Below are positions 1-8,632 of a stretch of 45,511 bases of DNA, in pieces. Source of the DNA: Planctomycetaceae bacterium (GTDB lineage Bacteria > Planctomycetota > Phycisphaerae > UBA1845 > UTPLA1); assembly GCA_011525745.1 (NCBI GenBank), contig WYBU01000107.1:1-45511 (forward strand), in the 5' to 3' direction. Positions within the stretch are counted from its first letter, which is position 1, and every line of letters starts with the position of its first letter. Both the position numbers and the translations under genes were made by a program. The notes under the pieces were generated by a model. It ran no database searches. It was not told the DNA's origin and worked only from the letters and a program-made list of their open reading frames with translations.

Positions 1-127
1 AAACGGCCAGGGAACTGCGCAAGCAGGAGAATCTCAAACTGCGACAACGCCTGCTGCCCTACCCGGTCAGCGGAACCGTACCTTATTCTGAACGGCGGGT
101 TGTCTCACTTTGAGTGAAACATTTCAA
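1..127. repeat. Left arm of exact 127-bp terminal inverted repeat
   Basis: Bases 1-127 are the exact reverse complement of 45385-45511; identity stops at 128. The arm contains the last 36 codons of an open frame (3-113) and ends in an imperfect palindrome around CACTTTGAGTGAAACATTTC. The two arms face each other across the whole window. The length equals the largest k-mer commonly used by de Bruijn assemblers, so the window probably starts and ends at the same repeat node in opposite orientation; a real inverted repeat flanking the segment is implied, but its full length cannot be seen. Confidence 0.95.
3..113 (+). CDS. 3' end of an unidentified gene (partial, in the terminal repeat)
   Basis: Frame 3 is open from the window edge and stops at TGA 111-113, giving a 36-residue tail that starts TARELRKQENLKLRQRLLPY. 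It is charged and helix-prone, then ends in a short basic tail. Because the same tail is present inverted at the right end, it belongs to a multicopy element; a transposase or other repeat-borne gene is a reasonable guess, but no family is recognised from this short piece. It could also be a chance open frame. Confidence 0.3.
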   Translation, partial: TARELRKQENLKLRQRLLPYPVSGTVPYSERRVVSL

Positions 128-410
128 CCTCAGTGTGTCATCGCGTACGCCTGGCAACGATAACGGGCGGCTGGACGCACCATTTGCACCACGTTCATGC
201 TTTTGTGTATGAAATGCCTCAACCTCAAAGTGGATTTGCCGGTACGGTTTATCAAGTTCACCTGCGCTCACCGGGTACAGGCTAGACTTCATCTAATTGC
301 TTTGTCGCAGCGGAAGCCGTGCGCAATTTGCGGCAGCGCATTCAAATTCTCGCGATGCACTAAGAACGACCAATTGTTCGCTTGGTTACTAAAGACCACC
401 GGCGTATCAC
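128..410. other. Non-coding left flank with a diverged copy of the terminal repeat
   Basis: No convincing gene. On the minus strand at about 205-292 lies a diverged copy of the end of the 127-bp repeat: both contain TACCCGGT-x-AGCG, then CACTTTGAG about 45 nt later, then CATTTCA. The palindromic motif TGAGGTTGA followed by TTTCA appears on the minus strand near 144-112 and again near 233-207. Such repeated sub-terminal motifs are typical of mobile element ends, but no element can be delimited. Confidence 0.45.
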
Positions 411-929
411 ATGGAACACATCCTCTCCCGCCTCATGCACATGAACGACGCCACCTGGCGGCGGCACGCCAGCCCGTGGAGCGTCTGGACGCGCGTGGCG
501 ACGCTGCCGGTGCTCGTGCTGGCGATCTGGAGCCGCGCGTGGCTGGGCTGGTGGTCCCTCGCGCCGATCGCGCTGACGATTGTCTGGATCTCGTGGAACC
601 CGCGCGCGTTTCCACCGCCGCGCGACACGAATAACTGGGGATCGAAGGCCACGTTCGGCGAGCGCGTCTGGCTGGCGCGAACGCAAACCCCCATCCCGCG
701 GCATCACGCCGTCGCCGCCCGCGTGTTGTGCCTCGTCAGCATCGCCGGCCTGCCGCCGCTGGTCTACGGCCTGATCACGTTGCACCTCTGGCCCACGCTG
801 GCCGGCACGGCGATCGTCATGCTGGGCAAGCTGTGGTTCTGCGATCGGATGGTCTGGCTGTACGAAGACATGAAACACGCGCACCGCGAATACGGCGACT
901 GGCTGCAGGAAGCGCCGCCCGGGCCGTAG
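411..929 (+). CDS. DUF6653 family membrane protein
   Basis: A 172-residue integral membrane protein of unknown function. Hydrophobic segments lie at about residues 27-45 and 47-63, and again at about 103-121 and 124-141, giving four likely helices. The opening MNDATWRRHASPWSVWTR and the central RAFPPPRDTNNWGSKATFGE are hallmark stretches of the DUF6653 family as I recall it, and the length fits. It stands alone on its strand. Downstream is the large palindrome at 981-1168. The start at 411 gives a slightly long N-terminus; Met at residue 10 or 11 would also leave the domain intact. Confidence 0.75.
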   Translation: MEHILSRLMHMNDATWRRHASPWSVWTRVATLPVLVLAIWSRAWLGWWSLAPIALTIVWISWNPRAFPPPRDTNNWGSKATFGERVWLARTQTPIPRHHAVAARVLCLVSIAGLPPLVYGLITLHLWPTLAGTAIVMLGKLWFCDRMVWLYEDMKHAHREYGDWLQEAPPGP

Positions 930-980
930 GGCGACACGAGTCTCCATTTCCCGGTTGAACGACTTGAATTCTTCTTCGCC

Positions 981-1168
981 CGCAGGGCGCACGGATATTG
1001 CCAGGGACTTCAGTCCCTGGACATTGACGCCTTTTTTTAGAATGTTCTCCGCCCGCAGGGCGGACGAATCGCCCGACGCCGGCCACGTCCGCCCTGCGGG
1101 CGGAGGATTAAAAAAGGGGGCCGCCCTGACCAGGGACTGAAGTCGCTGTAAGAAAACGTGCGCCCTTC
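981..1168. repeat. Nested ~85-bp inverted repeat (palindromic element)
   Basis: Two arms of about 85 bp face each other around a 21-nt centre (1066-1086). The inner 19 bp are perfect: CTCCGCCCGCAGGGCGGAC at 1047-1065 against its complement at 1087-1105. Further out are a T-run paired with an A-run, then the self-palindromic CCAGGGACTTCAGTCCCTGG (1001-1020) matched by 1130-1148, then AGGGCGCAC matched near 1159-1167. It follows the DUF6653 gene and could terminate its transcript. Confidence 0.85.
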
Positions 1169-1495
1169 GAACGAAAAACAAGAAGCGGATTCAGAACCCG
1201 CCGCGCGGGCGGCGGGATGGCCTTGCATCAGCGTCGTGCCGTTTTGACACAGTTTGAGAAGCGTGCGCAGTCTGAACGATCCTGCCGCTGGCACGCTGAT
1301 TGCTACAACGCCTCTCGGTTGCCCGTACCGAATCGGGTGTGACAACGGTGTCCACGGTCTGCGCGTGTGCCGTGCGCGTGCAGGCATTCCGGACATCGTC
1401 TCGCCGCTCACTCACGGTCGCGGTTCGGTTACTTCTTCGGGCACGCGATCTAGAATCCGGCGAATCTCCCGCTTCCCCGCGAGAAAGGCCCTGCC
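1169..1495 (+). promoter_or_regulatory. Leader of the Cys/Met PLP enzyme gene, with a weak -10-like site
   Basis: No gene is evident in these 327 nt. TAGAAT at 1451-1456 resembles a -10 box about 40 nt before the start, but no good -35 lies at the right distance. A copy of the dispersed repeat (CACGGTCGCGGTTCGGTT on this strand) occupies 1413-1430. GAGAAAGG just before the ATG is the likely ribosome binding site. No S-adenosylmethionine riboswitch pattern was recognised. Confidence 0.3.
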
Positions 1496-2803
1496 ATGAA
1501 CCTCGATTCCGGCGAAAGCTACCCCCACGAAACCGAACGTCGCACCCGCACGCGCCTCATCCACGGCGTCGGCCGCAGCCGAAAGTGGGACTACGACCAT
1601 CACGTCGTCCCGCCCATCAGCTCCAGCGCCACGTTCCGCCTCGACTCCGCCCGCCGCGGCGCGCAGGCCTTCGTCGAATTCGCCCATCTCGGACCCGACG
1701 GCGAGCAGGCCCCGATCTACATCTACGACCGCCTCGACGAACCCACGCGCGGCATGTTGGAGGAAAACCTCGCCGTCGCCGAACGCGCCGAGACCGCCGT
1801 CTGCTTCGCCTCCGGCATGGCCGCCGTCTCGGCCGCGCTGGGCGTCCTCGCGTGGAGCGGCCATCATATCGTCGCCCACCGCACGCTGTACGGCTGCACC
1901 TATTCGCTCATGACGCGCTGGCTGCCGCGCAACGGCGTGCAGACGTCGTTCGTCGACCTGACCGAGCCGGGCGGCCTGCGCGCCGCCGTGACGCCCGAAA
2001 CGCGCGTCGTCTATTTCGAGACGCCCGTCAATCCCGACATGCAGCTCATCGACATCGCCGCCGTGCGCCGCGAGGTCGACGCCATCAACGCCCGCCGCGG
2101 CGCGACCGAGCGCGTGTGGATCATCGTCGACAACACGTTCGCCAGCCCCTTCTGTCAGCGGCCGCTGACGCTCGGCGCCGACGTCGTCGTCGAGTCGTTG
2201 ACCAAGGGCATCGGCGGCTTCGGCACCGACGTGGGCGGCGTCGTGGCCGGCCCGCGCAACCTGCGCGATCCGCTGATGATGTATCGCAAGGACTTCGGCG
2301 GCTCGTTGTCGCCTAAGGCCGCGTGGTCGGCGCTGGTGTACGGGCTGCCGTCGCTGGGCGCGCGGATGGCGAACTATCAGAAGACGGCGCACCATCTGGC
2401 GCGGTTCCTCGAGACGCATCCCAAGGTCGAGTACGTGCGCTATCCGGGGCTGAACCATTTCCCACAGTTCGAGCTAGCCCGGCGGCAGATGGTCGACGAG
2501 GACGGCCGCTTCTCGCCCGGGTCGATGATCTACTTCGCGCTCAAGCAGAAATCGCCGACGGACAATCCCGGCGAGCGATTGATCGACTGGATCGCGCAGA
2601 ACTCCTACTGCATCACACTGGCGGTCTCGCTCGGCCAGATCAAGACGCTGATCGAGTGCCCCTACTCGATGACGCACGCGGCCATGCCCGAAGAACAGAA
2701 AGCCGCGGATGGCCTGGTCCCCGGCGGCGTGCGCCTCAGCGTCGGACTCGAAGACTGGAAGGACCTCATCGTCGAACTGACCGAGGCCCTGGAGCACGTG
2801 TAA
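1496..2803 (+). CDS. Cys/Met metabolism PLP-dependent enzyme (cystathionine gamma-synthase / methionine gamma-lyase family)
   Basis: A 435-residue fold-type I PLP enzyme acting on sulfur amino acids in the cytosol: transsulfuration, O-acyl-homoserine sulfhydrylation or gamma-elimination. Seen directly are the PLP lysine in SLTKGIGGFGTDVGG (Lys237), the cofactor aspartate in VDNTFASP (Asp212), a conserved Tyr near 131 in HRTLYGCTYSL and the phosphate-binding FASGMAA (about 104-110). Length is slightly above the family norm because of a longer N-terminus. ATG 1496 has GAGAAAGG upstream. Which reaction it catalyses cannot be settled by eye. The stop is followed at once by a long tandem hairpin array. 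No other sulfur genes are nearby. Confidence 0.88.
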   Translation: MNLDSGESYPHETERRTRTRLIHGVGRSRKWDYDHHVVPPISSSATFRLDSARRGAQAFVEFAHLGPDGEQAPIYIYDRLDEPTRGMLEENLAVAERAETAVCFASGMAAVSAALGVLAWSGHHIVAHRTLYGCTYSLMTRWLPRNGVQTSFVDLTEPGGLRAAVTPETRVVYFETPVNPDMQLIDIAAVRREVDAINARRGATERVWIIVDNTFASPFCQRPLTLGADVVVESLTKGIGGFGTDVGGVVAGPRNLRDPLMMYRKDFGGSLSPKAAWSALVYGLPSLGARMANYQKTAHHLARFLETHPKVEYVRYPGLNHFPQFELARRQMVDEDGRFSPGSMIYFALKQKSPTDNPGERLIDWIAQNSYCITLAVSLGQIKTLIECPYSMTHAAMPEEQKAADGLVPGGVRLSVGLEDWKDLIVELTEALEHV

Positions 2804-2833
2804 CACAGCCGAATGTAGCACAGCCGCAACATT

Positions 2834-3368
2834 GGAGCACAGCCGCCCCCGGCTGTGATGAATGGAGCACAGCCGCCCCCGGCTGTGTTGAATGGAGCAC
2901 ACCCGCCCCCGGCTGTGTTGAATGGGGCACAGCCGCCCCCGGCTGTGTTGAATGGGGCACAGCCGCCCCCGGCTGTGTCGAATGGAGCACAGCCGCCCCC
3001 GGCTGTGTTGAATGGGGCACAGCCGCCCCCGGCTATGTCGAATGTGGCACAGCCGCCCCCGGCTGTGTTGAATGGAGCACAGCCGCCCCCGGCTGTGTTA
3101 AATGTGGCACAGCCGCCCCCGGCTGTGTTGAATGGGGCACAGCCGCCCCCGGCTGTGTTGAATGGGGCACAGCCGCCCCCGGCTGTGTTGAATGGAGCAC
3201 AGCCGCCCCCGGCTGTGTTAAATGGGGCACAGCCGCCCCCGGCTGTGTTAAATGTGGCACAGCCGCCCCCGGCTGTGTTGAATGGGGCACAGCCGCCCCC
3301 GGCTGTGACGAATGGAGCACAGCCGCCCCCGGCTGTGACGAATGGAGCACAGCCGCCCCCGGCTGTGA
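2834..3368. repeat. 18-unit, 30-bp tandem hairpin array
   Basis: Eighteen consecutive 30-bp units, each containing CACAGCCG-CCCC-CGGCTGTG, an 8-bp stem with a 4-nt loop, joined by 10-nt linkers such as TTGAATGGAG with small variants (TTAAATGTGG, TCGAATGGGG). One unit has a mutated left arm (2901). Linkers are near-constant, so this is not CRISPR. The array begins about 30 nt after the PLP enzyme stop and lies between two convergent genes. All frames stay open through it, giving spurious ORFs. Confidence 0.97.
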
Positions 3369-3429
3369 CTTCATTCCCGTCACTCTCGCGCATGCGGGAA
3401 TCCAGGTTCTCCGCGGCCCCCGAGCCTCT

Positions 3430-3469
3430 GCGTGAAACCATTGTTTCGACGCTTCGAAGTTTCGACGTT
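3430..3469 (-). repeat. Partial 3'-end composite element (TTTCGACG module)
   Basis: TTGTTTCGACGCTTCGAAGTT and the following CGACGTTTC form the 8-nt-period TTTCGACG module that recurs next to minus-strand stop codons throughout the window. Here it runs straight into the TGA of the gene at 3470. The other modules of the full element are absent. Confidence 0.6.
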
Positions 3470-4021
3470 TCAATTCCACCGCCCTGCCGCATCCTGCTCG
3501 CGCAGAGTAAGCTCCAGCCAGTCGCGCAGGCCGGCCTTCGTCGGAATCCGCGCGGCGATCGCCGCCGCCAGCACGATCGCAACCACCAGCGACCAGGACG
3601 AACGCTCGATGAAGTATGCAGTCACCGCAAACAACGCCGTGCCCTCCAGGATTCCAACCTGCACGATCATGGTCGCGTTCCTCACGGCCAGCAGCCGCAC
3701 AATGCGATCAGCCCTCCCGGCTGCGCCGCCCGCCCGCGCCGCGTTGTCCTCCATCGCCTGCCGCTTTGTCATGACGCCGCCCATCAACCGCGGGACGGCC
3801 ATCGACGCGCCCAGCGCGACGACGCCGAAGGCGACAGAAAGATAGACGAGCGAAAACTTCCCCCCAGGCGCCGCGCCGCCCGCGTCAACGCCCACCTGAT
3901 CCGCCGGCCGTACCAGCGCAACGATCAGAAACACCACCACGCCCATCAGCATCGCACCGCTGATGAGCTGCATGTTGCGAATCACGCCGGCGTAACGCTC
4001 GATCTCGATATGCTCGTTCAT
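3470..4021 (-). CDS. Small membrane protein, function unknown
   Basis: 183 residues with four predicted membrane helices (about 17-37, 56-76, 117-137 and 142-158) and a short charged C-terminus. No family is recognised. Its ATG overlaps the stop of the SGNH hydrolase gene by 4 nt (ATGA, 4018-4021), so the two are almost certainly co-translated and may work together, for instance in a cell-envelope or exopolysaccharide context. The end of the gene is fused to the TTTCGACG repeat module. Confidence 0.7.
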   Translation of the reverse strand: MNEHIEIERYAGVIRNMQLISGAMLMGVVVFLIVALVRPADQVGVDAGGAAPGGKFSLVYLSVAFGVVALGASMAVPRLMGGVMTKRQAMEDNAARAGGAAGRADRIVRLLAVRNATMIVQVGILEGTALFAVTAYFIERSSWSLVVAIVLAAAIAARIPTKAGLRDWLELTLREQDAAGRWN

Positions 4022-5523
4022 GGATCCTCCGCATTGCCCGCCCCATCGCCGTCCGACGCGTGAGCCACGTCCCCGCCCGGCGAGCGCCGCCCCTCGCCAC
4101 CGGCCATCGGCGCCTCTGGCCGCGGTTCGATCCAGCCCAGCCGAATCAGACGATCGGCAATCGCCGCTGCCGCCGCGTCGTGCCCGGCCGGCGTCCAGTG
4201 CGGGTCGTCCAGAAAATACGCCAGCCCCCCCGCCGCCGCGGCACTACTTAACGCCTCGGTCAGATCGAGGTACTCGACCCGCCGCGCCTTCGTCCACGTC
4301 TCCAGCCGGTGGGGAATGTCCGACGGCGTCCAGTCGCGCACCGGGCTGTTTGCATCCGGCGCGCACCGGTCGCGATACACGCGATATTTTGTCGGACAAA
4401 GCGCCAGCAGAAACCGGATGTTATTCGCACTACACGTCTCGACCGCCTCGCGCAGCACCTCCAGCGTGCCGGTCATGCTCCCTTCTTCATCCGGGTTCAG
4501 TGGCCGCGAGGGCGACTCGAAGAACGTCCGCTCGCCGTTGCCTTCTCCCGGCGTCAACAGAACGGCCGACCAGGCCCGCGCTTTCTCCGTCGTCGGCCCG
4601 TCGCGCGCCAGCAAGCGCGTCAGGGCGAACAGGGCGTTGCGCGAGAAACTGCGGTCGACGAAATCGTCGTAGGCTTTCAGATACGCCTGCGGATCGCTCC
4701 GATAACGCTCATATCGCGCAAAGCCGGGAACCACGTCGTTGCCCTCGAAGAGCGCCCATACGACGACGCGCGGCCGCGCCGGCAGCGCGAACCGCCGCAG
4801 CACGACCAGTTCCTGCTGCGGACCGTAGGCGATGTGCCCCAGATTCAGCACCGGCACGCCCAGCATCGACTCCAGCCGCGTCGATACCAGCGCATCGTCG
4901 TTGACCAGCACCCCTTCGACGAACGAGTCGCCGATCAGCGCCACGTCGGCTATTTCGCGGCCGGGGGAATTCCGGAAGCCGCGTTCGTCGTAAACGACCT
5001 CCACCGGATAGGTGCGCGAAGTCGATATGCCCAACTGCCCCACCAGCGCACCCGGCAGCGCGCCGGAAAACGCCCGGCCCGGCCGGTGCAACGTAATCAG
5101 TTCGTGATCGAAACGGTTCTTCGGGTGCTTCCACGGAAGGCCGAGCGGGATGTTGAACACGTCGCGGAAGTCGATCCATCCCAGCGCGACAGTGGATTCG
5201 ATCGCGCCGAGTATCATCAGGCTGCTGGCCGCCAGCGCGGTCACCGCGAACGCGCGATGCCGCAGCCGACTGCGGCCCAGCAGCAGATACAGCGCCGCCA
5301 TCGCGATCAGCGACGCCGCCGCGCGGCCCGCCGTTGGCCGCACCGAGTACAGCCTCGGCAGCATCAGGACGCGCGACTCGCCGCCGAACGTCCACCACAG
5401 CAGGACGAAGCCCGCCGCTGCGAGCAGCAGCCGGCGAAATGCAAGCTGTTTCGGCGCGCGCGGCATCGCGGCAGCCGCGGGCAGCGCGGTTTCGCCGCCG
5501 GCTTGTGGCGCGTGGGGGTCCAT
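4018..5523 (-). CDS. Membrane-anchored SGNH/GDSL-type hydrolase
   Basis: 501 residues. Three hydrophobic segments in the first 115 residues (about 30-47, 67-82, 92-110) are followed by an SGNH hydrolase domain. Block I is ALIGDSFVEG with the nucleophile Ser200; block III is EGNDV near residue 265; block V is DDPHWTPAGH near 445 with the catalytic Asp/His. This layout resembles AlgX/AlgJ-like O-acetyltransferases and other membrane-linked SGNH enzymes that modify polysaccharides, but the substrate is unknown. The last 30 residues are low-complexity. It is coupled to the small membrane protein downstream. The RBS before ATG 5523 is weak. Confidence 0.75.
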   Translation of the reverse strand: MDPHAPQAGGETALPAAAAMPRAPKQLAFRRLLLAAAGFVLLWWTFGGESRVLMLPRLYSVRPTAGRAAASLIAMAALYLLLGRSRLRHRAFAVTALAASSLMILGAIESTVALGWIDFRDVFNIPLGLPWKHPKNRFDHELITLHRPGRAFSGALPGALVGQLGISTSRTYPVEVVYDERGFRNSPGREIADVALIGDSFVEGVLVNDDALVSTRLESMLGVPVLNLGHIAYGPQQELVVLRRFALPARPRVVVWALFEGNDVVPGFARYERYRSDPQAYLKAYDDFVDRSFSRNALFALTRLLARDGPTTEKARAWSAVLLTPGEGNGERTFFESPSRPLNPDEEGSMTGTLEVLREAVETCSANNIRFLLALCPTKYRVYRDRCAPDANSPVRDWTPSDIPHRLETWTKARRVEYLDLTEALSSAAAAGGLAYFLDDPHWTPAGHDAAAAAIADRLIRLGWIEPRPEAPMAGGEGRRSPGGDVAHASDGDGAGNAEDP

Positions 5524-5694
5524 AACCGACGCCCCGGTTGATTCAACATCGGCCCGTCGCAGTTCAGAACCGGCCCTGGGACGGACACGCGAACAGAGAA
5601 TCGCGTTGCCCGCGAAACGAACGCCTTGTGAGGCAGCCGCGCAGCGATGTCCACACGCGTCTCAGACCGCGTGCCGCGCCGACGACCGCCGGCG

Positions 5695-6918
5695 CTACAT
5701 CAGCACTTCCGCCAGCCGTTCCAGCGCGAAATCGAGATCATCCTTGTCGATAATCAACGGCGGTGCGATGCGCAGCACCTGTTTGGCCGTCTCTTTGCAC
5801 AGCACGCCGCGCTCGGCCAGCAGCTCGCAGTAATGGTGCGCGTCGCCGTGTTCCTCGCCGATTTCGATCCCCAGCAGCAGTCCCCTGCCGCGGATTTCCC
5901 TGACTTTCGCGCTGCGCAGCGCGCGCATCTTCTCGACAAAATAGGTCCCCATCGCCGCCGCCCGCTCCGCCAGCCGCTCGCCCGTCAGCGTCCGCATCGC
6001 CGCCCGCGCGACCGCGCACGACAGCGGATTGCCGCCGAACGTGCTGCCGTGATCGCCGGGATTGAACACCCCCATCACCTCGTTCGATCCCAGAACCGCC
6101 GACACCGGCATCACGCCGCCGCCCAGCGCCTTGCCCAGGATCAGCAGGTCGGGCTTCACGCCCTCGTGTTCGCAGGCGAACATCCGGCCCGTGCGCGCCA
6201 GGCCGGTCTGAATCTCGTCGGCGATGAACAGCACCCGGTGCTTGGTGCACAACTCGCGGCAGCGCCGCAGGTAACCGGCCGGCGGCACGACGATGCCGCC
6301 CTCGCCCTGAATCGGCTCGACCAGAAATCCGACCGTATTCGGCGTGATCGCCCGCTCCAGCGCGGCCGCGTCGCCGTAGGGCACGAGCGGAAAGCCCGGC
6401 GTAAACGGCCCGAAGCCGTCGCGATACTGCGGATCGTCGGAAAAGCTGACGACCGTGATCGTGCGCCCGTGAAAGTTGTTCGTGCAGCAGATGATCTCGG
6501 CCTGGTCCGCCGCAACCCCCTTGACCTTGTAGCCCCACTTGCGGGCCGTCTTCAACGCCGTCTCGACCCCCTCGGCCCCGCTGTTCATCGGCAGCACGCG
6601 GTCCATGCCGCACAGCCGACAGATCTCCTCGCAGAACGGCCCGAACTGATCGTTCTGAAACGCCCGCGACGTCAGCGTCAACCGCCCGCACTGCTCGGCC
6701 ACCGCGCTCATGATCGCCGGATGCCGATGGCCGAAGTTCAGGGCCGAATAAGCGCTCAGACAATCGAGGTATCGCTTGCCATCGACGTCGGTCACCCAGC
6801 AGCCCTCGGCGTGGGCGACGACGACCGGCAGCGGCGCGTAGTTCCGCGCGCTGAAACGGTCGACCAGCGTCAGATGTTCCTGCGTCCTGGCACGCGATGG
6901 CGCGGCGGCGGTGGTCAT
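5695..6918 (-). CDS. rocD: Ornithine--oxo-acid transaminase
   Basis: 407-residue class III PLP aminotransferase that moves the delta-amino group of ornithine to 2-oxoglutarate, giving glutamate semialdehyde for arginine/proline metabolism. PLP contacts are visible: [12 protein letters not shown] (about 112-123), [14 protein letters not shown] with Asp234, and [10 protein letters not shown] with Lys263. [12 protein letters not shown] at the N-terminus and the '[12 protein letters not shown]' region are typical of ornithine aminotransferase rather than acetylornithine enzymes. An in-frame extension reaches 7200 but has no RBS and reads as low-quality sequence; ATG 6918 is preceded by GGGAGGA. 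It follows pckA on the same strand with about 100 nt between them. Confidence 0.9.
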   Translation of the reverse strand: MTTAAAPSRARTQEHLTLVDRFSARNYAPLPVVVAHAEGCWVTDVDGKRYLDCLSAYSALNFGHRHPAIMSAVAEQCGRLTLTSRAFQNDQFGPFCEEICRLCGMDRVLPMNSGAEGVETALKTARKWGYKVKGVAADQAEIICCTNNFHGRTITVVSFSDDPQYRDGFGPFTPGFPLVPYGDAAALERAITPNTVGFLVEPIQGEGGIVVPPAGYLRRCRELCTKHRVLFIADEIQTGLARTGRMFACEHEGVKPDLLILGKALGGGVMPVSAVLGSNEVMGVFNPGDHGSTFGGNPLSCAVARAAMRTLTGERLAERAAAMGTYFVEKMRALRSAKVREIRGRGLLLGIEIGEEHGDAHHYCELLAERGVLCKETAKQVLRIAPPLIIDKDDLDFALERLAEVLM

Positions 6919-7021
6919 GATGTTTCCGATCCTCCCTGTTACACAGTCCGAGTGATTATCGACAATTACGACCGCCAGCTTCGCCGCGGCGATCACGCAG
7001 CGCAGCCCGCGCCGCGGTCGC

Positions 7022-8632
7022 TCAGCCGACGCGCGGCCCGGCCTCGGCGACCTCCTTCGACACGCCCGAGAAACGCTTGAAGTTCTCGACGAAGCGCCCG
7101 GCCAGCGCGCGGGCCTTGGCCGTGTATTCGTCCGGATTCTTCCACGTGCTCTTCGGATCGAGTACTTCGTCCGGAACCCCCGCCACGTGCCGCGGCACAT
7201 TCAGCCCGAACACCGGATCGACGCGGCAGTTCTTGTCGTCGATGCGTTCGTTAACCGCGGCGTCCACGATCGCCCGCGTCACGTTCAGCCGGATGCGCTC
7301 CCCCACGCCGAACGGTCCGCCGCTCCAGCCCGTGTTGATCAGGTAGCACCGGGCATCGTGCTGCTTCACCTTGTCGGCCAGCATCTCGGCGTACACGCGC
7401 GGCGGCCGCGGCAGGAACGGCGCTCCGAAGCAGGTGCTGAACGCCGCTTCCGGCTCGCTGCCCATGCCCGTCTCGGTCCCGGCCAGCTTCGCCGTATATC
7501 CCGACAGAAAATGGTACATCGCCTGCGGCGTCGTCAGCCGCGCCACCGGCGGCAGCACGCCGAACGCGTCGCACGTTAGAAAGATCACCGCCCGCGGATG
7601 CGCCCAGACGTACCCCTCGGGCACCGAGTTGCTGATGAACTCGACCGGGTACGCCGCCCGCGTGTTTTCGGTCACCGAGGCGTCGTCGAACAGCGGCACG
7701 CGCGTCGCTTCGTCAATGACGACGTTCTCCAACACCGCGCCGAAACGCAGCGCATGATAAATCTGCGGCTCCTTCTCCGGCGACAGCCGGATGCACTTGG
7801 CGTAGCAGCCCCCCTCGAAATTAAACACGCCCCGATCGCTCCAGCCGTGTTCGTCGTCGCCGATCAGCCGCCGCGTTGGATCGGCCGACAGCGTCGTCTT
7901 GCCCGTTCCCGACAGCCCGAAGAACAGCGCCACGTCGCCCGCCGGTCCCACGTTGGCCGAGCAGTGCATCGGAAACACGTTGCGGTCTGGCAGCATGTGG
8001 TTGAGAACGGTGAAGATGCTCTTCTTGATCTCGCCCGCGTAGTGCGTTCCACCGATCAGCACGATCCGACGCTCGAAACTGACCGTCACGACCGCCTCCG
8101 AGTTGGTCTTGTCCGACGCCGGATCGGCCAGAAATCCGGGCGCCGACACGACGATGAACTGGGGCGACATGCCGCTGATTTCGTCCGGCGTCGGCCGGCG
8201 GAACAACTGCCGCGCGAACAGCGAGTGCCAGGCGAACTCCGACACCACGCGAATCGGCATGCGGTAATCCGGATCGGCGCCCGCCCAGGCGTCGCAGACA
8301 AACAGGTCGCGCTCCTGAAAATACGCCGTGACCCGGGCCAGCAGCCGCTCGAATCCTTCCGGAGTCATCGGCTGGTTCACCGGACCCCAGGCGACTGTGT
8401 CGGCCGTGGACGATTCCTTGACGATGAACTTGTCCTTGGGTGATCGCCCGGTGCGCGGCGCCGTCATCGCAACGAGCGCCCCCGTCGCCGTCAGCCGAGC
8501 CTCGCTCCGCTGAAGTGCCAACTCGAACAGCGCGGGAACCGGGGGATTCCGAAAGACCTGCCCCGGTCGGGTCAATCCGTAGCGCTCCAGACCGGTTATA
8601 GCCTGAGGCGCCGTTGCTTGGGTCGATTTCAC
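7022..8632 (-). CDS. pckA: Phosphoenolpyruvate carboxykinase (ATP)
   Basis: Interconverts oxaloacetate + ATP and phosphoenolpyruvate + CO2 + ADP; gluconeogenic or anaplerotic. Key motifs are present: [10 protein letters not shown] (substrate arginine), IGGTHYAGE, the kinase-1a loop [20 protein letters not shown] (kinase-2, metal) and ENVVID. I place the start at GTG 8632 ([10 protein letters not shown]), with AAGGGA about 10 nt upstream, giving 536 residues, the normal family length. The open frame continues to 9160, but that extension overlaps rplM on the other strand and is not protein-like. Divergent to rplM-rpsI. Confidence 0.93.
   Translation of the reverse strand: MKSTQATAPQAITGLERYGLTRPGQVFRNPPVPALFELALQRSEARLTATGALVAMTAPRTGRSPKDKFIVKESSTADTVAWGPVNQPMTPEGFERLLARVTAYFQERDLFVCDAWAGADPDYRMPIRVVSEFAWHSLFARQLFRRPTPDEISGMSPQFIVVSAPGFLADPASDKTNSEAVVTVSFERRIVLIGGTHYAGEIKKSIFTVLNHMLPDRNVFPMHCSANVGPAGDVALFFGLSGTGKTTLSADPTRRLIGDDEHGWSDRGVFNFEGGCYAKCIRLSPEKEPQIYHALRFGAVLENVVIDEATRVPLFDDASVTENTRAAYPVEFISNSVPEGYVWAHPRAVIFLTCDAFGVLPPVARLTTPQAMYHFLSGYTAKLAGTETGMGSEPEAAFSTCFGAPFLPRPPRVYAEMLADKVKQHDARCYLINTGWSGGPFGVGERIRLNVTRAIVDAAVNERIDDKNCRVDPVFGLNVPRHVAGVPDEVLDPKSTWKNPDEYTAKARALAGRFVENFKRFSGVSKEVAEAGPRVG

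Noticed and set aside
1169..1495. SAM or cobalamin riboswitch before the Cys/Met enzyme
   Set aside because: No conserved core of either riboswitch could be traced; the region contains a dispersed repeat instead.
2834..3368. CRISPR array
   Set aside because: The 30-bp period is regular, but the 10-nt linkers are nearly identical, there are no unique spacers and no cas genes. The same holds for 24531-24771 and 40046-40375.
2855..4063. Long proline/alanine-rich repeat proteins encoded in the hairpin arrays
   Set aside because: A 30-bp period keeps every frame open on both strands; there is no RBS and no codon preference. The same applies to the frames at 24392-24824, 26775-27420 and 39964-40454.
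6919..7200. 94-residue N-terminal extension of ornithine aminotransferase
   Set aside because: The extension has no family similarity, is rich in Arg/Pro from antisense composition and overlaps the pckA end; ATG 6918 has a strong RBS.
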